Shown here piece by piece: positions 1 to 8,345 of a stretch of 30,447 bases of DNA (the first letter of the stretch is position 1; every line of letters begins with the position of its first letter). Source of the stretch: an uncultured Eubacteriales bacterium (GTDB lineage: Bacteria > Bacillota > Clostridia > Monoglobales > Monoglobaceae); assembly GCA_900545865.1 (NCBI GenBank), contig URAN01000032.1:1-30447 (forward strand). Direction: 5' to 3'. The position numbers and the translations under genes are program-made. The notes below the pieces were generated by a model. It searched no databases and had not been told where the DNA came from. It saw nothing but the letters and a program-made list of their open reading frames with translations.

Positions 1-115
1 GTCATTCCTTGCCCTGCCGATAAGAGATATTTAATTTACTTTTTGTGCCGACGCATGGCGGCGGAATGGAGATTATGACGAAACTTTGAATCTAAGAAAA
101 CTAAAACGAAAAAAG
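1..115. other. Unassigned left edge, upstream gene tail not identifiable
   Basis: No product can be recognised here. One plus-strand frame is open from base 1 to a TGA at 76-78 (25 codons). Another short frame ends in TGA near base 90. Either could be the tail of a gene starting outside the window. The plus-strand terminator just downstream (116-153) suggests that a transcription unit does end here. Confidence 0.3.
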
Positions 116-153
116 CGCATATATACGAAAAAGTGTATATGCGTTTTATTTTT
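116..153 (+). terminator. Rho-independent terminator of an upstream unit
   Basis: An 11-bp stem pairs CGCATATATAC (116-126) with GTGTATATGCG (133-143) with one G-T wobble and a 6-base A-rich loop. TTTTATTTTT follows directly. This closes a plus-strand unit that begins outside the window. Confidence 0.8.
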
Positions 154-163
154 AAATGCTTGC

Positions 164-192
164 TTGACAGAGATGCAATCAGATGATACAAT
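164..192 (+). promoter_or_regulatory. Vegetative sigma promoter of the transglutaminase-like gene
   Basis: TTGACA (164-169), a 17-base spacer and TACAAT (187-192) match the consensus closely. Transcription would begin near 200, giving a leader of about 55 bases before the start codon at 255. Confidence 0.8.
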
Positions 193-254
193 AGATGGGT
201 AAAACATCATTATAAAAATGCGGTTTTGCAATTATCTAACCTGTAAGGAGAATT

Positions 255-1577
255 ATGAGAATGAAAAGAAAATTGTTATCCGCATTTGCGATGATTTTGT
301 TGTTGGGAATATCAAGGACGGCGTTTGCCGAAAGGGCTGTTCCTGTTTACCCCGATATAAAAATTGAATATATTGAGGACGTTCAATCGTCCGAAAACGG
401 TGGTGCGATTTCGCTTTTGGACGAATCGGCGGAGGTGAGTTCCGACAACCGTTACGGCAGGACGGCAATAGGAGAGTTTGAAAACGGAACAGAGCTTATA
501 AAGATATATGATGCGCTTGTATCGGGGGTAAGAAATTTTGATAAAAAAATAACGGTGAACATTAATTTTGATTTAAGTATAGATGATGCACAGGAATTTG
601 TTGATGTGATAACAGGCTCGGTAACCCAAGCGATAATAGGCGACAATCCCGAGCTGTTTTGGTTCGGAAAGTATGATTCGCGTTATCATATCTTATACGG
701 GGATGAAATAGGATGTGTATGTAATTCGGAAAAGAAAGTTAAAAGTCTTGCTTTTACACCCCAATACGGCGTTGGCCAAACAGTTGCGGCAGCGATGACA
801 GAGAAAATAGAAAATGCGGCAAACAGTTTTATAAAACAAGCCGATATAACAGAGGGTATGACCGATTATGACAAAGCTCTTGCCCTGCATGATGTTATTT
901 GTGCCAATCTTGCATATGACGACAGTCAAAGCCGTGAATGGATTCACACGGTGTACGGAGCATTTGTGAATAAGTATGCCGTATGTGACGGATATTCAAA
1001 GGCGTATCAGTATTTGCTGAACAAGGTGGGGATTGATTCGCATATTGCAACCGGTGCGGGAAACGGCGGCTCTCATGCGTGGAACTTGGTAAAATTGGGC
1101 GATAAGTGGTATTATACCGATGTGACATGGGATGATCAGCCGTACTTAGACTTTTATTATGAGTATTTTAATCTTACCGAGGAACAGCTAACGGCAAAAG
1201 ACCACGAGATTAATAAAACGGATTATCCTTTGCCGATTTGTGATACAAGATTTTATATATATAAATCCAAATCTTCGGATATGAGAGCGGAATGGTATAC
1301 AGAGCCATATACAAACGATAGCGGAAAGGTGCAATTTAACGCTAAAATCCGTGATAGTGTTACGGTTATCCGAGTGTATTATGATAAAAACGGAGTGCTT
1401 ATACACCAAAACAGTTTATTTAACAGAAACATAAACGGAACGGTAAATAACGGCGAAACGGTTATTTTCGGAGAAGCCGTATCGGAGAATATAAAAAAAT
1501 CTGTGGCAGAAACAAAATATATGCTGTGGCGCGGCGGAACGATGCAGCCGATGTGCGATATGAAAATTGCGTCATAA
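255..1577 (+). CDS. Secreted transglutaminase-like superfamily protein
   Basis: Likely an exported protein with a papain-like transglutaminase core, acting outside the membrane as a peptidase or amide-bond enzyme of unknown substrate. A signal peptide (residues 1-25: basic start, hydrophobic run, end at TAFA) precedes about 170 poorly recognisable residues. The core follows, with the triad visible as Cys244 (YAVCDGYSKA), His274 (GSHAWN) and Asp289 (YTDVTWDD). About 130 residues of unassigned C-terminal, probably beta-rich sequence end the protein. AAGGAG at 245-250 serves either ATG 255 or ATG 261, and the second would remove two residues. It stands alone between its own promoter and terminator. 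The fold call is firm; the physiological role is unknown. Confidence 0.85.
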   Translation: MRMKRKLLSAFAMILLLGISRTAFAERAVPVYPDIKIEYIEDVQSSENGGAISLLDESAEVSSDNRYGRTAIGEFENGTELIKIYDALVSGVRNFDKKITVNINFDLSIDDAQEFVDVITGSVTQAIIGDNPELFWFGKYDSRYHILYGDEIGCVCNSEKKVKSLAFTPQYGVGQTVAAAMTEKIENAANSFIKQADITEGMTDYDKALALHDVICANLAYDDSQSREWIHTVYGAFVNKYAVCDGYSKAYQYLLNKVGIDSHIATGAGNGGSHAWNLVKLGDKWYYTDVTWDDQPYLDFYYEYFNLTEEQLTAKDHEINKTDYPLPICDTRFYIYKSKSSDMRAEWYTEPYTNDSGKVQFNAKIRDSVTVIRVYYDKNGVLIHQNSLFNRNINGTVNNGETVIFGEAVSENIKKSVAETKYMLWRGGTMQPMCDMKIAS

Positions 1578-1599
1578 AACCGAGTCAAAATAAACAGAT

Positions 1600-1637
1600 A
1601 CCCCCAAACATCGGTTTGAATCGTAATGTTTGGGGGT
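1600..1637. terminator. Terminator hairpin between convergent genes
   Basis: ACCCCCAAACAT (1600-1611) and ATGTTTGGGGGT (1626-1637) form a perfect 12-bp stem with a 14-base loop. It lies between the stop of the transglutaminase gene and the convergent kinase-like gene. The flank on the minus strand is T-rich (ATCTGTTTATTTT), so it may act in both directions. Confidence 0.75.
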
Positions 1638-1680
1638 CAAAGCGATGCCGTTCTTGTATCGGCACCGCTGATTTTTAATC

Positions 1681-2562
1681 TTAATCGTTGGGTATTTCAA
1701 TGTCAGGGTAGTTGTCTAATATCTCAATCATCGCGCCTGCGAGCTGTGCCTGAGCCAAACCATATGACGGCATTGCATCAACGGATCTGACGCGGGTCGG
1801 CTGTACGAAGTGTGACTGTGGAACAGAAATTTCGGCGGTCACACCTCTTTGAGTGGAATAGTATTTTACCTTTCCGTTCATTTGCCTTACAAGTTTTTTG
1901 ATGAGGGCAATACCGACATTTGTTATTGATGCGGTGGTATAATCATAGCGAACGTTTTCTATAAGCGAGTCGTTATCATCGTTAAAGCGTTTTAAATCTT
2001 CCGGAGATTTCAGACCCTTTCCGTTATCCTTAACCGCGATTATTAAATCGTCACCTCTTAAAAACGCGGAAATTTTTATATGCTTTTCGCGTTTGGGGTT
2101 ATGTATGATTGCGTTTGATATTAGGTTATATAATATCAGCTCGGTGCGGCGAATATCAACGGTTGCCGTTTTGCAATCATCGGAGACATCGGCGGTTATA
2201 TATAAATCCTTGCACGGAAAGAGCGTTGCCGTTATGTCAATTACCGCATGAATAAAATTATCTATATTTATGCTGACCGGGTCGGAGATTGAATAGTTGT
2301 CCGGCAAACCGAGTTCGCATAAATTATGGAATACGGAATGATATTTTTGAACATAAAGACGCATTTTGCAAACGCTTTCAAGCTCTTTCGGCGGAAGGAG
2401 CGGACAATACTGGATAAAATCAATATGCGGCAGTATAAGCGATTCGAATTTGTCATATGCCTTTTGAAAGAACAGCATCGCGTCCGGCTCGTTCAGAGGA
2501 TTGAGCGAATTAATGATGTTTGAATTTTGTTGTCTGTTGTTGCTTATGTCTGTCTCTTTCAT
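1681..2562 (-). CDS. Histidine-kinase-like ATPase (HATPase_c) without a clear phosphoacceptor domain
   Basis: This carries a GHKL ATP-binding domain in its second half. The N box is at residues 145-155 (NLISNAIIHNP, Asn150), the G1 box is DNGKGL at 179-184, and a G2-like box is NVGIALIKKL at 215-224. About 120 residues precede the ATPase. No transmembrane segment, HAMP or canonical HisKA helix with an H-E/D-x-x-N/T motif is visible, so it is probably a cytoplasmic sensor kinase or a regulatory ATPase of the anti-sigma type. No response regulator is adjacent. It is last of three minus-strand genes, 71 bases after the zinc-finger gene, with AAAGGA before its ATG. Confidence 0.75.
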   Translation of the reverse strand: MKETDISNNRQQNSNIINSLNPLNEPDAMLFFQKAYDKFESLILPHIDFIQYCPLLPPKELESVCKMRLYVQKYHSVFHNLCELGLPDNYSISDPVSINIDNFIHAVIDITATLFPCKDLYITADVSDDCKTATVDIRRTELILYNLISNAIIHNPKREKHIKISAFLRGDDLIIAVKDNGKGLKSPEDLKRFNDDNDSLIENVRYDYTTASITNVGIALIKKLVRQMNGKVKYYSTQRGVTAEISVPQSHFVQPTRVRSVDAMPSYGLAQAQLAGAMIEILDNYPDIEIPND

Positions 2563-2633
2563 TTGTAAAAAATCCTTTCTGTTGCAATATATTTTAAGTT
2601 AAAACATTTCGGACGAGGGCACTTTGCGCCGTT

Positions 2634-3239
2634 TTATTTTTTTGCTCTGAATTTTTGCACGTTATAATTATTTCTGCACCCGAGTGAGCAAAACTCTCTT
2701 TTGGGGTTACGGGCGTAAAAAGGCTTACCGCATTTTTTGCATATGGTAAGCTTGCACGGATTATCGCCCAAAAGCATTGTATATCCAAGCTCGATTGCCG
2801 CCGCGAGACTGTCGGTTTGCCACCGTATCACGGTTTTATTGTCGATTACATCGACAACGATGGCAACGGGCGACGGTTCTAAAACCCATTCGGGGGATTT
2901 GGGATAGGGACGCGTTTTTACCTCGCACATATGAAGGTAAAGCATTTCTGCATCCTCGGCGAATTTATCGGTTTTGAGCTTTGACGATTTGCGGTACGGC
3001 ATTCCGTTTTCTTTTATAAACGAAATAACCTCTCGGTCGGTATCCTTGCCGCGGTTTTTTAAATATCCGATATAAAGATAATCCGAGACAAGATTTTCGG
3101 TTCGGTCAAACGGACAATAACTCTTTGATTCCGATGAGGTATCGGGCTTTATATATGTGCCGTTTTTGGTTTTTTCGGTTATATATTTTGAATAAACTTT
3201 TTCGTTTGAACAGGTACAGTTCATTTTATTGTTTGTCAT
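2634..3239 (-). CDS. Protein with C-terminal four-cysteine zinc finger, function unknown
   Basis: No named family was recognised with certainty. The last 35 residues form a treble-clef-like zinc site: Cys167-x2-Cys170, then Cys184-x3-Cys188, followed by the basic tail RNNYNVQKFRAKK. This resembles CGNR-type and DUF6076-type fingers and suggests nucleic-acid binding. The N-terminal half is polar with scattered cysteines (8, 10, 42, 105) and no transmembrane segment. It is the middle gene of the minus-strand operon, 30 bases downstream of the lipoprotein gene, with an AAAGGAG ribosome site. The same finger arrangement recurs in the protein at 29550-30266. Confidence 0.7.
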   Translation of the reverse strand: MTNNKMNCTCSNEKVYSKYITEKTKNGTYIKPDTSSESKSYCPFDRTENLVSDYLYIGYLKNRGKDTDREVISFIKENGMPYRKSSKLKTDKFAEDAEMLYLHMCEVKTRPYPKSPEWVLEPSPVAIVVDVIDNKTVIRWQTDSLAAAIELGYTMLLGDNPCKLTICKKCGKPFYARNPKREFCSLGCRNNYNVQKFRAKK

Positions 3240-3269
3240 TGCGGTTTTCTCCTTTTAAAAGCCGTGGAA

Positions 3270-3734
3270 TCAATCCGATACTTTAAGCATTTTTGCCTCG
3301 AGTTCATCGACTTGTTTCTCTTCATCTTTGGTAAGCTCTCTGCTGCGCAGAACCCGTATGATTGCTTTCGCGTCATCGATAAGACCTTCGTCTATAAGCT
3401 CTTTTGCATCACGGATATTATTTTGAATTTCCGCACGGTCGGTTGTCGGGGTTCTGTCGGAAGTATCGACCTTATCCGAGCCGCCGGTTTGAGACGATTT
3501 GTTATCGGTTTTATCCGATTTTGAATCGGAATCGGATGTGCCTGGGTTTGAGTCGCTTTGAGCCATGGGTTCATCGCCGGTGTTTTCCGAATCGGTTTTG
3601 TCTTTATCCGCCTCGGCCGTCGGAATATCGCCGATTGACGGATTTTGTGAATTAGAGTCGGTGCTTTTTCCTCCGCACGAAGCCGCCGTAAGCATCATTG
3701 CGGCACAGAGCGCGCACAGAATTATTTTTTTCAT
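3270..3734 (-). CDS. Small secreted lipoprotein with disordered linker
   Basis: A lipoprotein signal peptide (MKKIILCALCAAMML, then TAASC) puts the acylated cysteine at about residue 20. About 80 residues rich in Ser, Asp, Thr, Asn and Lys follow, a typical flexible wall-spanning linker. The C-terminal 55 residues are predicted to be helical and charged (EIQNNIRDAKELIDEG onward), resembling a TPR-like helical hairpin. It is first in the operon with the zinc-finger and HATPase genes. GGAGGT lies upstream of the start and a good promoter lies at 3795-3823. The function is unknown; a surface sensor role is only a guess from its neighbours. Confidence 0.75.
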   Translation of the reverse strand: MKKIILCALCAAMMLTAASCGGKSTDSNSQNPSIGDIPTAEADKDKTDSENTGDEPMAQSDSNPGTSDSDSKSDKTDNKSSQTGGSDKVDTSDRTPTTDRAEIQNNIRDAKELIDEGLIDDAKAIIRVLRSRELTKDEEKQVDELEAKMLKVSD

Positions 3735-3794
3735 TTATGAACAAACCTCCTAAGTTTAAATGTGTTCGTGTTTTGTAATTCAGAGTGTATTTAT

Positions 3795-3823
3795 ATTGTA
3801 AGACAAATACGGCAAAAAATCAA
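3795..3823 (-). promoter_or_regulatory. Promoter of the lipoprotein operon
   Basis: Read on the minus strand, TTGATT (3823-3818), a 17-base spacer and TACAAT (3800-3795) form a good vegetative promoter about 60 bases upstream of the lipoprotein start. It diverges from the cysE promoter across a strongly A/T-rich stretch. Confidence 0.7.
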
Positions 3824-3903
3824 GCCAATTTTATATTTTTTTATATATTTCTTAAAAATTTATTAAAAATTGAAAATAAATTCAAATAAAATCAAATAAA
3901 CTC

Positions 3904-3932
3904 TTTACTAAACTGCAAAAATGAGGTATACT
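3904..3932 (+). promoter_or_regulatory. Promoter of the cysE-cysS-mrnC operon
   Basis: TTTACT (3904-3909), a 17-base spacer and TATACT (3927-3932). The start point should fall near 3940, leaving a leader of about 40 bases. That is too short for a T-box riboswitch, the cysteine-responsive control often found before cysES in Firmicutes. The 40-base neighbourhood resembles the promoter at 30392-30420. Confidence 0.7.
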
Positions 3933-3980
3933 AATAATGTATGACCGTAAATTTTATAATACATATTAAGGAGAGGCGCT

Positions 3981-4691
3981 ATGAATTTCATCAAAACCAT
4001 AAAAGATGATGTAAATACTGTTTTTGAACGTGACCCTGCCGCGAGGTCAAAGGTGCAGGTGCTTTTGTTGTACCCCGGTGTAAAGGCGATGATTTCATAC
4101 AGGATTGCGCATTTTTTTGATAACCGCGGACATCACCTGATTGCTGACTGGATTTCAAAACGCGCACGCCGAAAGACGGGAATAGAGATTCATCCGTCCG
4201 CGCAGATAGGCAAGGGCGTTTTTATTGACCACGGTATGGGCGTAATCATCGGCGAGACCGCTGTGGTCGGCGATTATTGTACGATTTATCAGGGTGTTAC
4301 TCTCGGCGGTACGGGCAAGGATAAAGGCAAACGCCACCCCACAATAGGTAAGAATGTTACCATTGGCGCCGGAGCAAAGGTTCTGGGTCCGTTTTCGGTC
4401 GGTGATAACAGCAAGATTGCCGCGAATGCGGTGGTATTGAGCGAAGTTCCGCCCGACAGCACTTGCGTTGGGGTTCCGGCACACGTTGTCAAGCGCGGAA
4501 ACAAGCGCGTTGCGCCTGCCGCACCGTGGCTCAAACCCGTTGCCGACCTTGACCAGATTCACATTCCCGACCCGATTTCTATGGAAATTTGCAGGTTGAG
4601 CGCCGATATAGACCGATTGAAAAAGAAACTCAATTGTGACTGTTCGGAATCGGCACAAGAGATAACAGATATATTGGAGGATGTAAAATGA
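3981..4691 (+). CDS. cysE: Serine O-acetyltransferase (CysE/EpsC type)
   Basis: Transfers acetyl from acetyl-CoA to L-serine to make O-acetylserine, the precursor of cysteine. The N-terminal alpha-helical part (to about residue 65) is followed by a left-handed beta-helix of hexapeptide repeats (IGKGVFIDHGMGVIIGETAVVG onward to about 170). It includes the family's conserved DHGMGVIIGET and GGTGKDKGKRHPTIG segments. The C-terminal extension, rich in charged residues, is longer than in the shortest homologues. AAGGAG precedes the ATG. The stop overlaps the cysS start (ATGA), so cysteine supply and cysteine charging are translationally linked. Confidence 0.95.
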   Translation: MNFIKTIKDDVNTVFERDPAARSKVQVLLLYPGVKAMISYRIAHFFDNRGHHLIADWISKRARRKTGIEIHPSAQIGKGVFIDHGMGVIIGETAVVGDYCTIYQGVTLGGTGKDKGKRHPTIGKNVTIGAGAKVLGPFSVGDNSKIAANAVVLSEVPPDSTCVGVPAHVVKRGNKRVAPAAPWLKPVADLDQIHIPDPISMEICRLSADIDRLKKKLNCDCSESAQEITDILEDVK

Positions 4692-6097
4692 TTGATACAA
4701 AACTGTATTTATACAATACGCTTAGCCGAAAGAAAGAAGAATTTATACCCATTACCCCTGGCGAGGTAAAGATGTATTCGTGCGGGCCGACCGTATATAA
4801 CTATTTTCATATAGGAAACGCGCGCCCTTTCATTATTTTTGAAACGCTGCGCAGATACCTTGAATACAAGGGTTTTAAGGTTAAGTTTGTTCAGAATTTC
4901 ACCGATGTTGACGACAAGATGATAAATAAGGCAAACGAACTCGGAATCACGGTAAAAGAGCTTGCCGATGAGTATATAGACGAATACTTTACCGATGCAA
5001 AAGGTCTTGGCATAAGAGCCGCATCGGTGCATCCGCGAGCAACCGAGAACATTGACGCGATTATAGCGATTGTGTCGGAACTCGAAAAGAACGGATATGC
5101 GTATAACGTGAACGGTGACGTGTATTATCGCACAAAGAAATTCGCCGAATACGGAAAGCTTTCACATCAGCCGCTCGAAGAATTGGAAAGCGGCGCGAGA
5201 ATCGATATAAATGATGACAAAGAGGACCCGATGGATTTTGCGCTTTGGAAAAAGCAAAAGCCGGGCGAACCGGCGTGGGAAAGCCCGTGGGGTATGGGCA
5301 GACCCGGCTGGCACATTGAGTGCAGCGCGATGGCGAACAAATACTTGGGCAAGACGATAGATATTCACAGCGGCGGTCAGGATTTGATTTTTCCGCATCA
5401 CGAAAACGAGATTGCACAGAGCGAGGCGGCGAATTGCTGTAAATTTGCGAATTATTGGCTGCATAACGGATATATTAACATTGACAACAAAAAGATGTCA
5501 AAGTCGCTCGGTAACTTTTTCACCGTTCGTGAGATTGCCGAGGAATTTGATTATGAGGTAATCAGGTTCTTTATGCTTTCGGCACATTACCGCAGCCCGA
5601 TTAATTTCAGCAAAGAGCTTATGGAGTCGGCAAAATCGGCTCTCGGCAGGATTTATACCTGTCTCGAAACGTTCGACTTTCTTGCGGAGTCGGCAGAGGA
5701 CAGAGCGGCGAATGCGGCAGAGGAAGAACTTATTGCAAAGCTTTCGAGCCGAAAGGCGGAATTTATCGCTGCGATGGACGATGACCTGAACACGGCGGAT
5801 GCAATATCCGTTATATTTGAACTTGTTGCGGACGTAAATAAGGTAATCACCGAAAACCCCAACAAGGATGTGTGCATAAAGTGTGCCGCTGCGATTCGCG
5901 AACTCGGTGATGTTCTCGGACTTTTGGGTAAGAAAGAGGAAAAAGCGGACGATGAGGTTCAGAGTATTCTGGAAAAGCGTGCCGAGGCACGCGCGGCTAA
6001 GGATTGGGCAAAGTCGGATGAGCTTCGCGACAGGCTCAAAGATATGGGATATTCTGTAAAGGATACTCCTCAGGGTCAACAGCTGACGAGGATTTAA
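4688..6097 (+). CDS. cysS: Cysteinyl-tRNA synthetase
   Basis: Class I aminoacyl-tRNA synthetase that charges tRNA-Cys. The HIGH signature appears as HIGNARP near residue 36, the zinc-coordinating CGP motif near residue 28, a GWHIECSAM segment near 205 and KMSKSLGN near 269. These are followed by the DALR-type anticodon-binding domain and the usual helical end. The 469-residue length is standard. Its start codon overlaps the cysE stop and mrnC follows after 14 bases, the normal Firmicute arrangement. No missing motif or frame disturbance was seen. Confidence 0.97.
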   Translation: MIDTKLYLYNTLSRKKEEFIPITPGEVKMYSCGPTVYNYFHIGNARPFIIFETLRRYLEYKGFKVKFVQNFTDVDDKMINKANELGITVKELADEYIDEYFTDAKGLGIRAASVHPRATENIDAIIAIVSELEKNGYAYNVNGDVYYRTKKFAEYGKLSHQPLEELESGARIDINDDKEDPMDFALWKKQKPGEPAWESPWGMGRPGWHIECSAMANKYLGKTIDIHSGGQDLIFPHHENEIAQSEAANCCKFANYWLHNGYINIDNKKMSKSLGNFFTVREIAEEFDYEVIRFFMLSAHYRSPINFSKELMESAKSALGRIYTCLETFDFLAESAEDRAANAAEEELIAKLSSRKAEFIAAMDDDLNTADAISVIFELVADVNKVITENPNKDVCIKCAAAIRELGDVLGLLGKKEEKADDEVQSILEKRAEARAAKDWAKSDELRDRLKDMGYSVKDTPQGQQLTRI

Positions 6098-6111
6098 TCG
6101 GGGTTTGTGAT

Positions 6112-6534
6112 ATGAATGAGACAGATAAGACCGCGGTGAATGAGAGCGTTTTAAAGGATGCGAACAAATGCGGCAATCCGAATGTATATTCCGCACTGAC
6201 ATTGGCGTATCTGGGGGATTGTGTATATGAGCTTTATGTTCGCAGCCACCTGACCGAGGATGGCAATCACAAGGTCAACGAGCTTCACCGTGCGGCAACA
6301 AAACTCGTATGTGCGAGGGCACAAGCCGAATTTTATCATAAAATTAAGGACATACTAAGCGAGGACGAGGACGCGGCGTTTCGCCGCGGACGAAACACAA
6401 AGTCACATCCGCCCAAAAACGCGGATATGTCGGATTATAAGATTGCGACGGGTGTTGAAACGCTTATCGGTTATCTCTATATTCTCGGGCGCGTAGGGCG
6501 AATATCCGAGCTTATGAAAAAGCTGTTTGAATAA
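6112..6534 (+). CDS. mrnC: Mini-ribonuclease III (23S rRNA maturation)
   Basis: An RNase III domain without a dsRNA-binding domain, known in Bacillus to trim 23S rRNA precursors. The signature LAYLGDCVYELYVR (residues 26-39) holds the catalytic aspartate. The second acidic helix, VETLIGYLYILGR, lies near 117-129, and the family-typical FRRGRNTKSHPPKNA is near 92-106. The 140-residue length is normal. It follows cysS after 14 bases, as in many Firmicutes. The ribosome site before this ATG is weak (GGGGTT), which suggests coupling to cysS. Confidence 0.92.
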   Translation: MNETDKTAVNESVLKDANKCGNPNVYSALTLAYLGDCVYELYVRSHLTEDGNHKVNELHRAATKLVCARAQAEFYHKIKDILSEDEDAAFRRGRNTKSHPPKNADMSDYKIATGVETLIGYLYILGRVGRISELMKKLFE

Positions 6535-6567
6535 AATTTTTCGTACATATTTTTAGGAGTGATATGT

Positions 6568-7440
6568 ATGGGAAAAAATCTGTTTGACAAAAGACGGACA
6601 TATACGGCGGTTGTTGACTGTGCCGTGATTGCGGCCGGGGCGGTGCTTATGGGCGTTGCTCTGTCGGTGTTTATGGTGCCGTTTAAGATTGCGCCCGGAG
6701 GAGTGAGCGGCCTTGCGACAGTTCTGCATTATCTGGCCGGGCTTAGGGTGTCGGTCTTGATACCGCTTATAAACATTCCGATTTTTATAATCGGAATCAT
6801 TCGACTTGAACGTGATTTCCTTGTGAAATCGGTGTTCGGAACGGTTGTCTTATCGATAGCGACCGAAACAGCGGCAATATTGCCGCCGCCGACATCCGAC
6901 CCGCTTATTTCGGCGGTTTTCGGAGGAGCGGTAATGGGTATAGGTATTTCGGCGGTTTTGAGCCGCGGCGGAACGACCGGCGGAACCGATATTTTGGTTC
7001 TTGTCATACGCAGGTCTTTTTCCGAGGTATCGGTCGGCAGACTGTATCTTTTGATTGACGGAGCGGTTATTGCCATGGCAGGGCTTGCTTTTTCAAGCGG
7101 AGAGGTAATATTTTATTCGGCGGTATCGCTCGTTGTATCGACATATATGACGGACGCGGCGCTGGAGGGATTGAATCTTGCGAGGCTTGTGTATATCATA
7201 TCCGACAGCAACAGAGAAATATGCGACAGGATTTATGCCGAGCTTAAACGCGGTGTTACGGGCCTTAACTCGGTATCGATGTACTCGGGGCGCAGCGGAC
7301 GGATTTTGATGTGCGTTATACGCAAGGGACAATTGTCGAAACTGAAAAAGATAATTCAAGACATCGACAAAGACGCGTTTGTTATTATCTGTGATGCAAA
7401 AGAGGTAATGGGCAGCGGCTTTGAGATGCGAAGAATATAA
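6568..7440 (+). CDS. YitT family membrane protein (DUF161 plus DUF2179)
   Basis: An integral membrane protein with five or six hydrophobic segments in the first 190 residues, the first being a run of about 20 residues from about position 15. A soluble C-terminal DUF2179 domain (about 200-285) follows. The family is widespread in Firmicutes; its substrate is not established. Translation could formally begin at GTG 6559, but the AGGAG ribosome site occupies 6555-6559. ATG 6568, eight bases downstream, is therefore chosen, giving 290 residues. It follows mrnC after 33 bases in the same direction and may be read from the cysE promoter. Confidence 0.88.
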   Translation: MGKNLFDKRRTYTAVVDCAVIAAGAVLMGVALSVFMVPFKIAPGGVSGLATVLHYLAGLRVSVLIPLINIPIFIIGIIRLERDFLVKSVFGTVVLSIATETAAILPPPTSDPLISAVFGGAVMGIGISAVLSRGGTTGGTDILVLVIRRSFSEVSVGRLYLLIDGAVIAMAGLAFSSGEVIFYSAVSLVVSTYMTDAALEGLNLARLVYIISDSNREICDRIYAELKRGVTGLNSVSMYSGRSGRILMCVIRKGQLSKLKKIIQDIDKDAFVIICDAKEVMGSGFEMRRI

Positions 7441-7496
7441 TATAATTAAAAGAAAAATATTAAATTAATATATAATAATTTGGAGGTTAAGCATAA

Positions 7497-8345
7497 ATGA
7501 ATGCAGAAAAGATTAAAGCACTCAGCCTGCACGCAGCAAACGTCAGAAAAATGGCGTTAGAGGCTGTATACAGCGCAGGAGCCGGACATCCGGGCGGTTC
7601 TTTGTCCGCGGTGGATATCCTTACATACTTGTATATGGAGGAAATGAATGTGAATCCCGATGAGCCGAAAGCGGCGGACAGGGACAGATTTGTTTTGTCA
7701 AAGGGGCATTGTTCACCGGCTCTGTACGGGGTGCTTGCCGAACGCGGATTTATTCCGAAAGAGGATATAAAGACATTCCGTCACGCCGACAGCTATCTTC
7801 AGGGTCATCCCGATATGAAAGGTGTTCCGGGGGTTGATATGTCAACGGGTTCGCTCGGTCAGGGTATAAGCGTGGCTTGCGGAATGGCAAAGGCGGCGAA
7901 ACTCAACGGCAAGGATTATCGTGTTTATACGATGCTCGGTGACGGTGAGTGTGAAGAAGGTCAGGTATGGGAGGCAGCGATGTTTGCCGCTCATTATAAA
8001 CTCAATAATCTTATTGCATTTTTGGATTTTAACGGTCTTCAGATTGACGGCGATATAACAAAGGTTATGAATCCGACACCGTTTGATAAAAAGTTTGAGG
8101 CGTTCGGCTGGAACGTTATCCGCATAAATGCGCACGACTTTAACTTGATTGAGGCGGCGGTAAAAGAGGCAAAGTCGGTTGAGGACAAGCCTACGCTTAT
8201 CCTTGCGGACAGCATAAAAGGCAAGGGTGTTTCGTTTATGGAAAACAAGGCAGAATGGCACGGTGCGGCACCGAACAAAGAACAATACGAACAGGCGATT
8301 TCTGAGCTTGACGCGTATATAAACGAGATAGGAGGGAAAGCGTAA
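7497..8345 (+). CDS. Transketolase, N-terminal (thiamine diphosphate) subunit
   Basis: First half of a split transketolase, which moves two-carbon units between sugar phosphates in the non-oxidative pentose phosphate pathway. HPGGSLSAVD is at 31-40, SKGHCSPALYG at 68-78, and the thiamine-diphosphate/magnesium motif begins with GDGECEEGQVWEA at 148-160 and runs to NGLQIDG near 179-185. The 282-residue length is usual for the N-terminal subunit of two-gene transketolases. GGAGGT is positioned before ATG 7497. The stop overlaps the start of the partner gene, so the two chains are probably made in equal amounts. Confidence 0.95.
   Translation: MNAEKIKALSLHAANVRKMALEAVYSAGAGHPGGSLSAVDILTYLYMEEMNVNPDEPKAADRDRFVLSKGHCSPALYGVLAERGFIPKEDIKTFRHADSYLQGHPDMKGVPGVDMSTGSLGQGISVACGMAKAAKLNGKDYRVYTMLGDGECEEGQVWEAAMFAAHYKLNNLIAFLDFNGLQIDGDITKVMNPTPFDKKFEAFGWNVIRINAHDFNLIEAAVKEAKSVEDKPTLILADSIKGKGVSFMENKAEWHGAAPNKEQYEQAISELDAYINEIGGKA

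Noticed and set aside
3933..3980. T-box riboswitch expected before a cysE-cysS operon
   Set aside because: The leader from the predicted start point to the ATG is about 40 bases, too short for a T-box specifier and antiterminator, and no such stems were seen.
6559..6567. GTG start for the YitT-family gene
   Set aside because: The GTG overlaps the AGGAG ribosome site itself; ATG 6568 has correct spacing.
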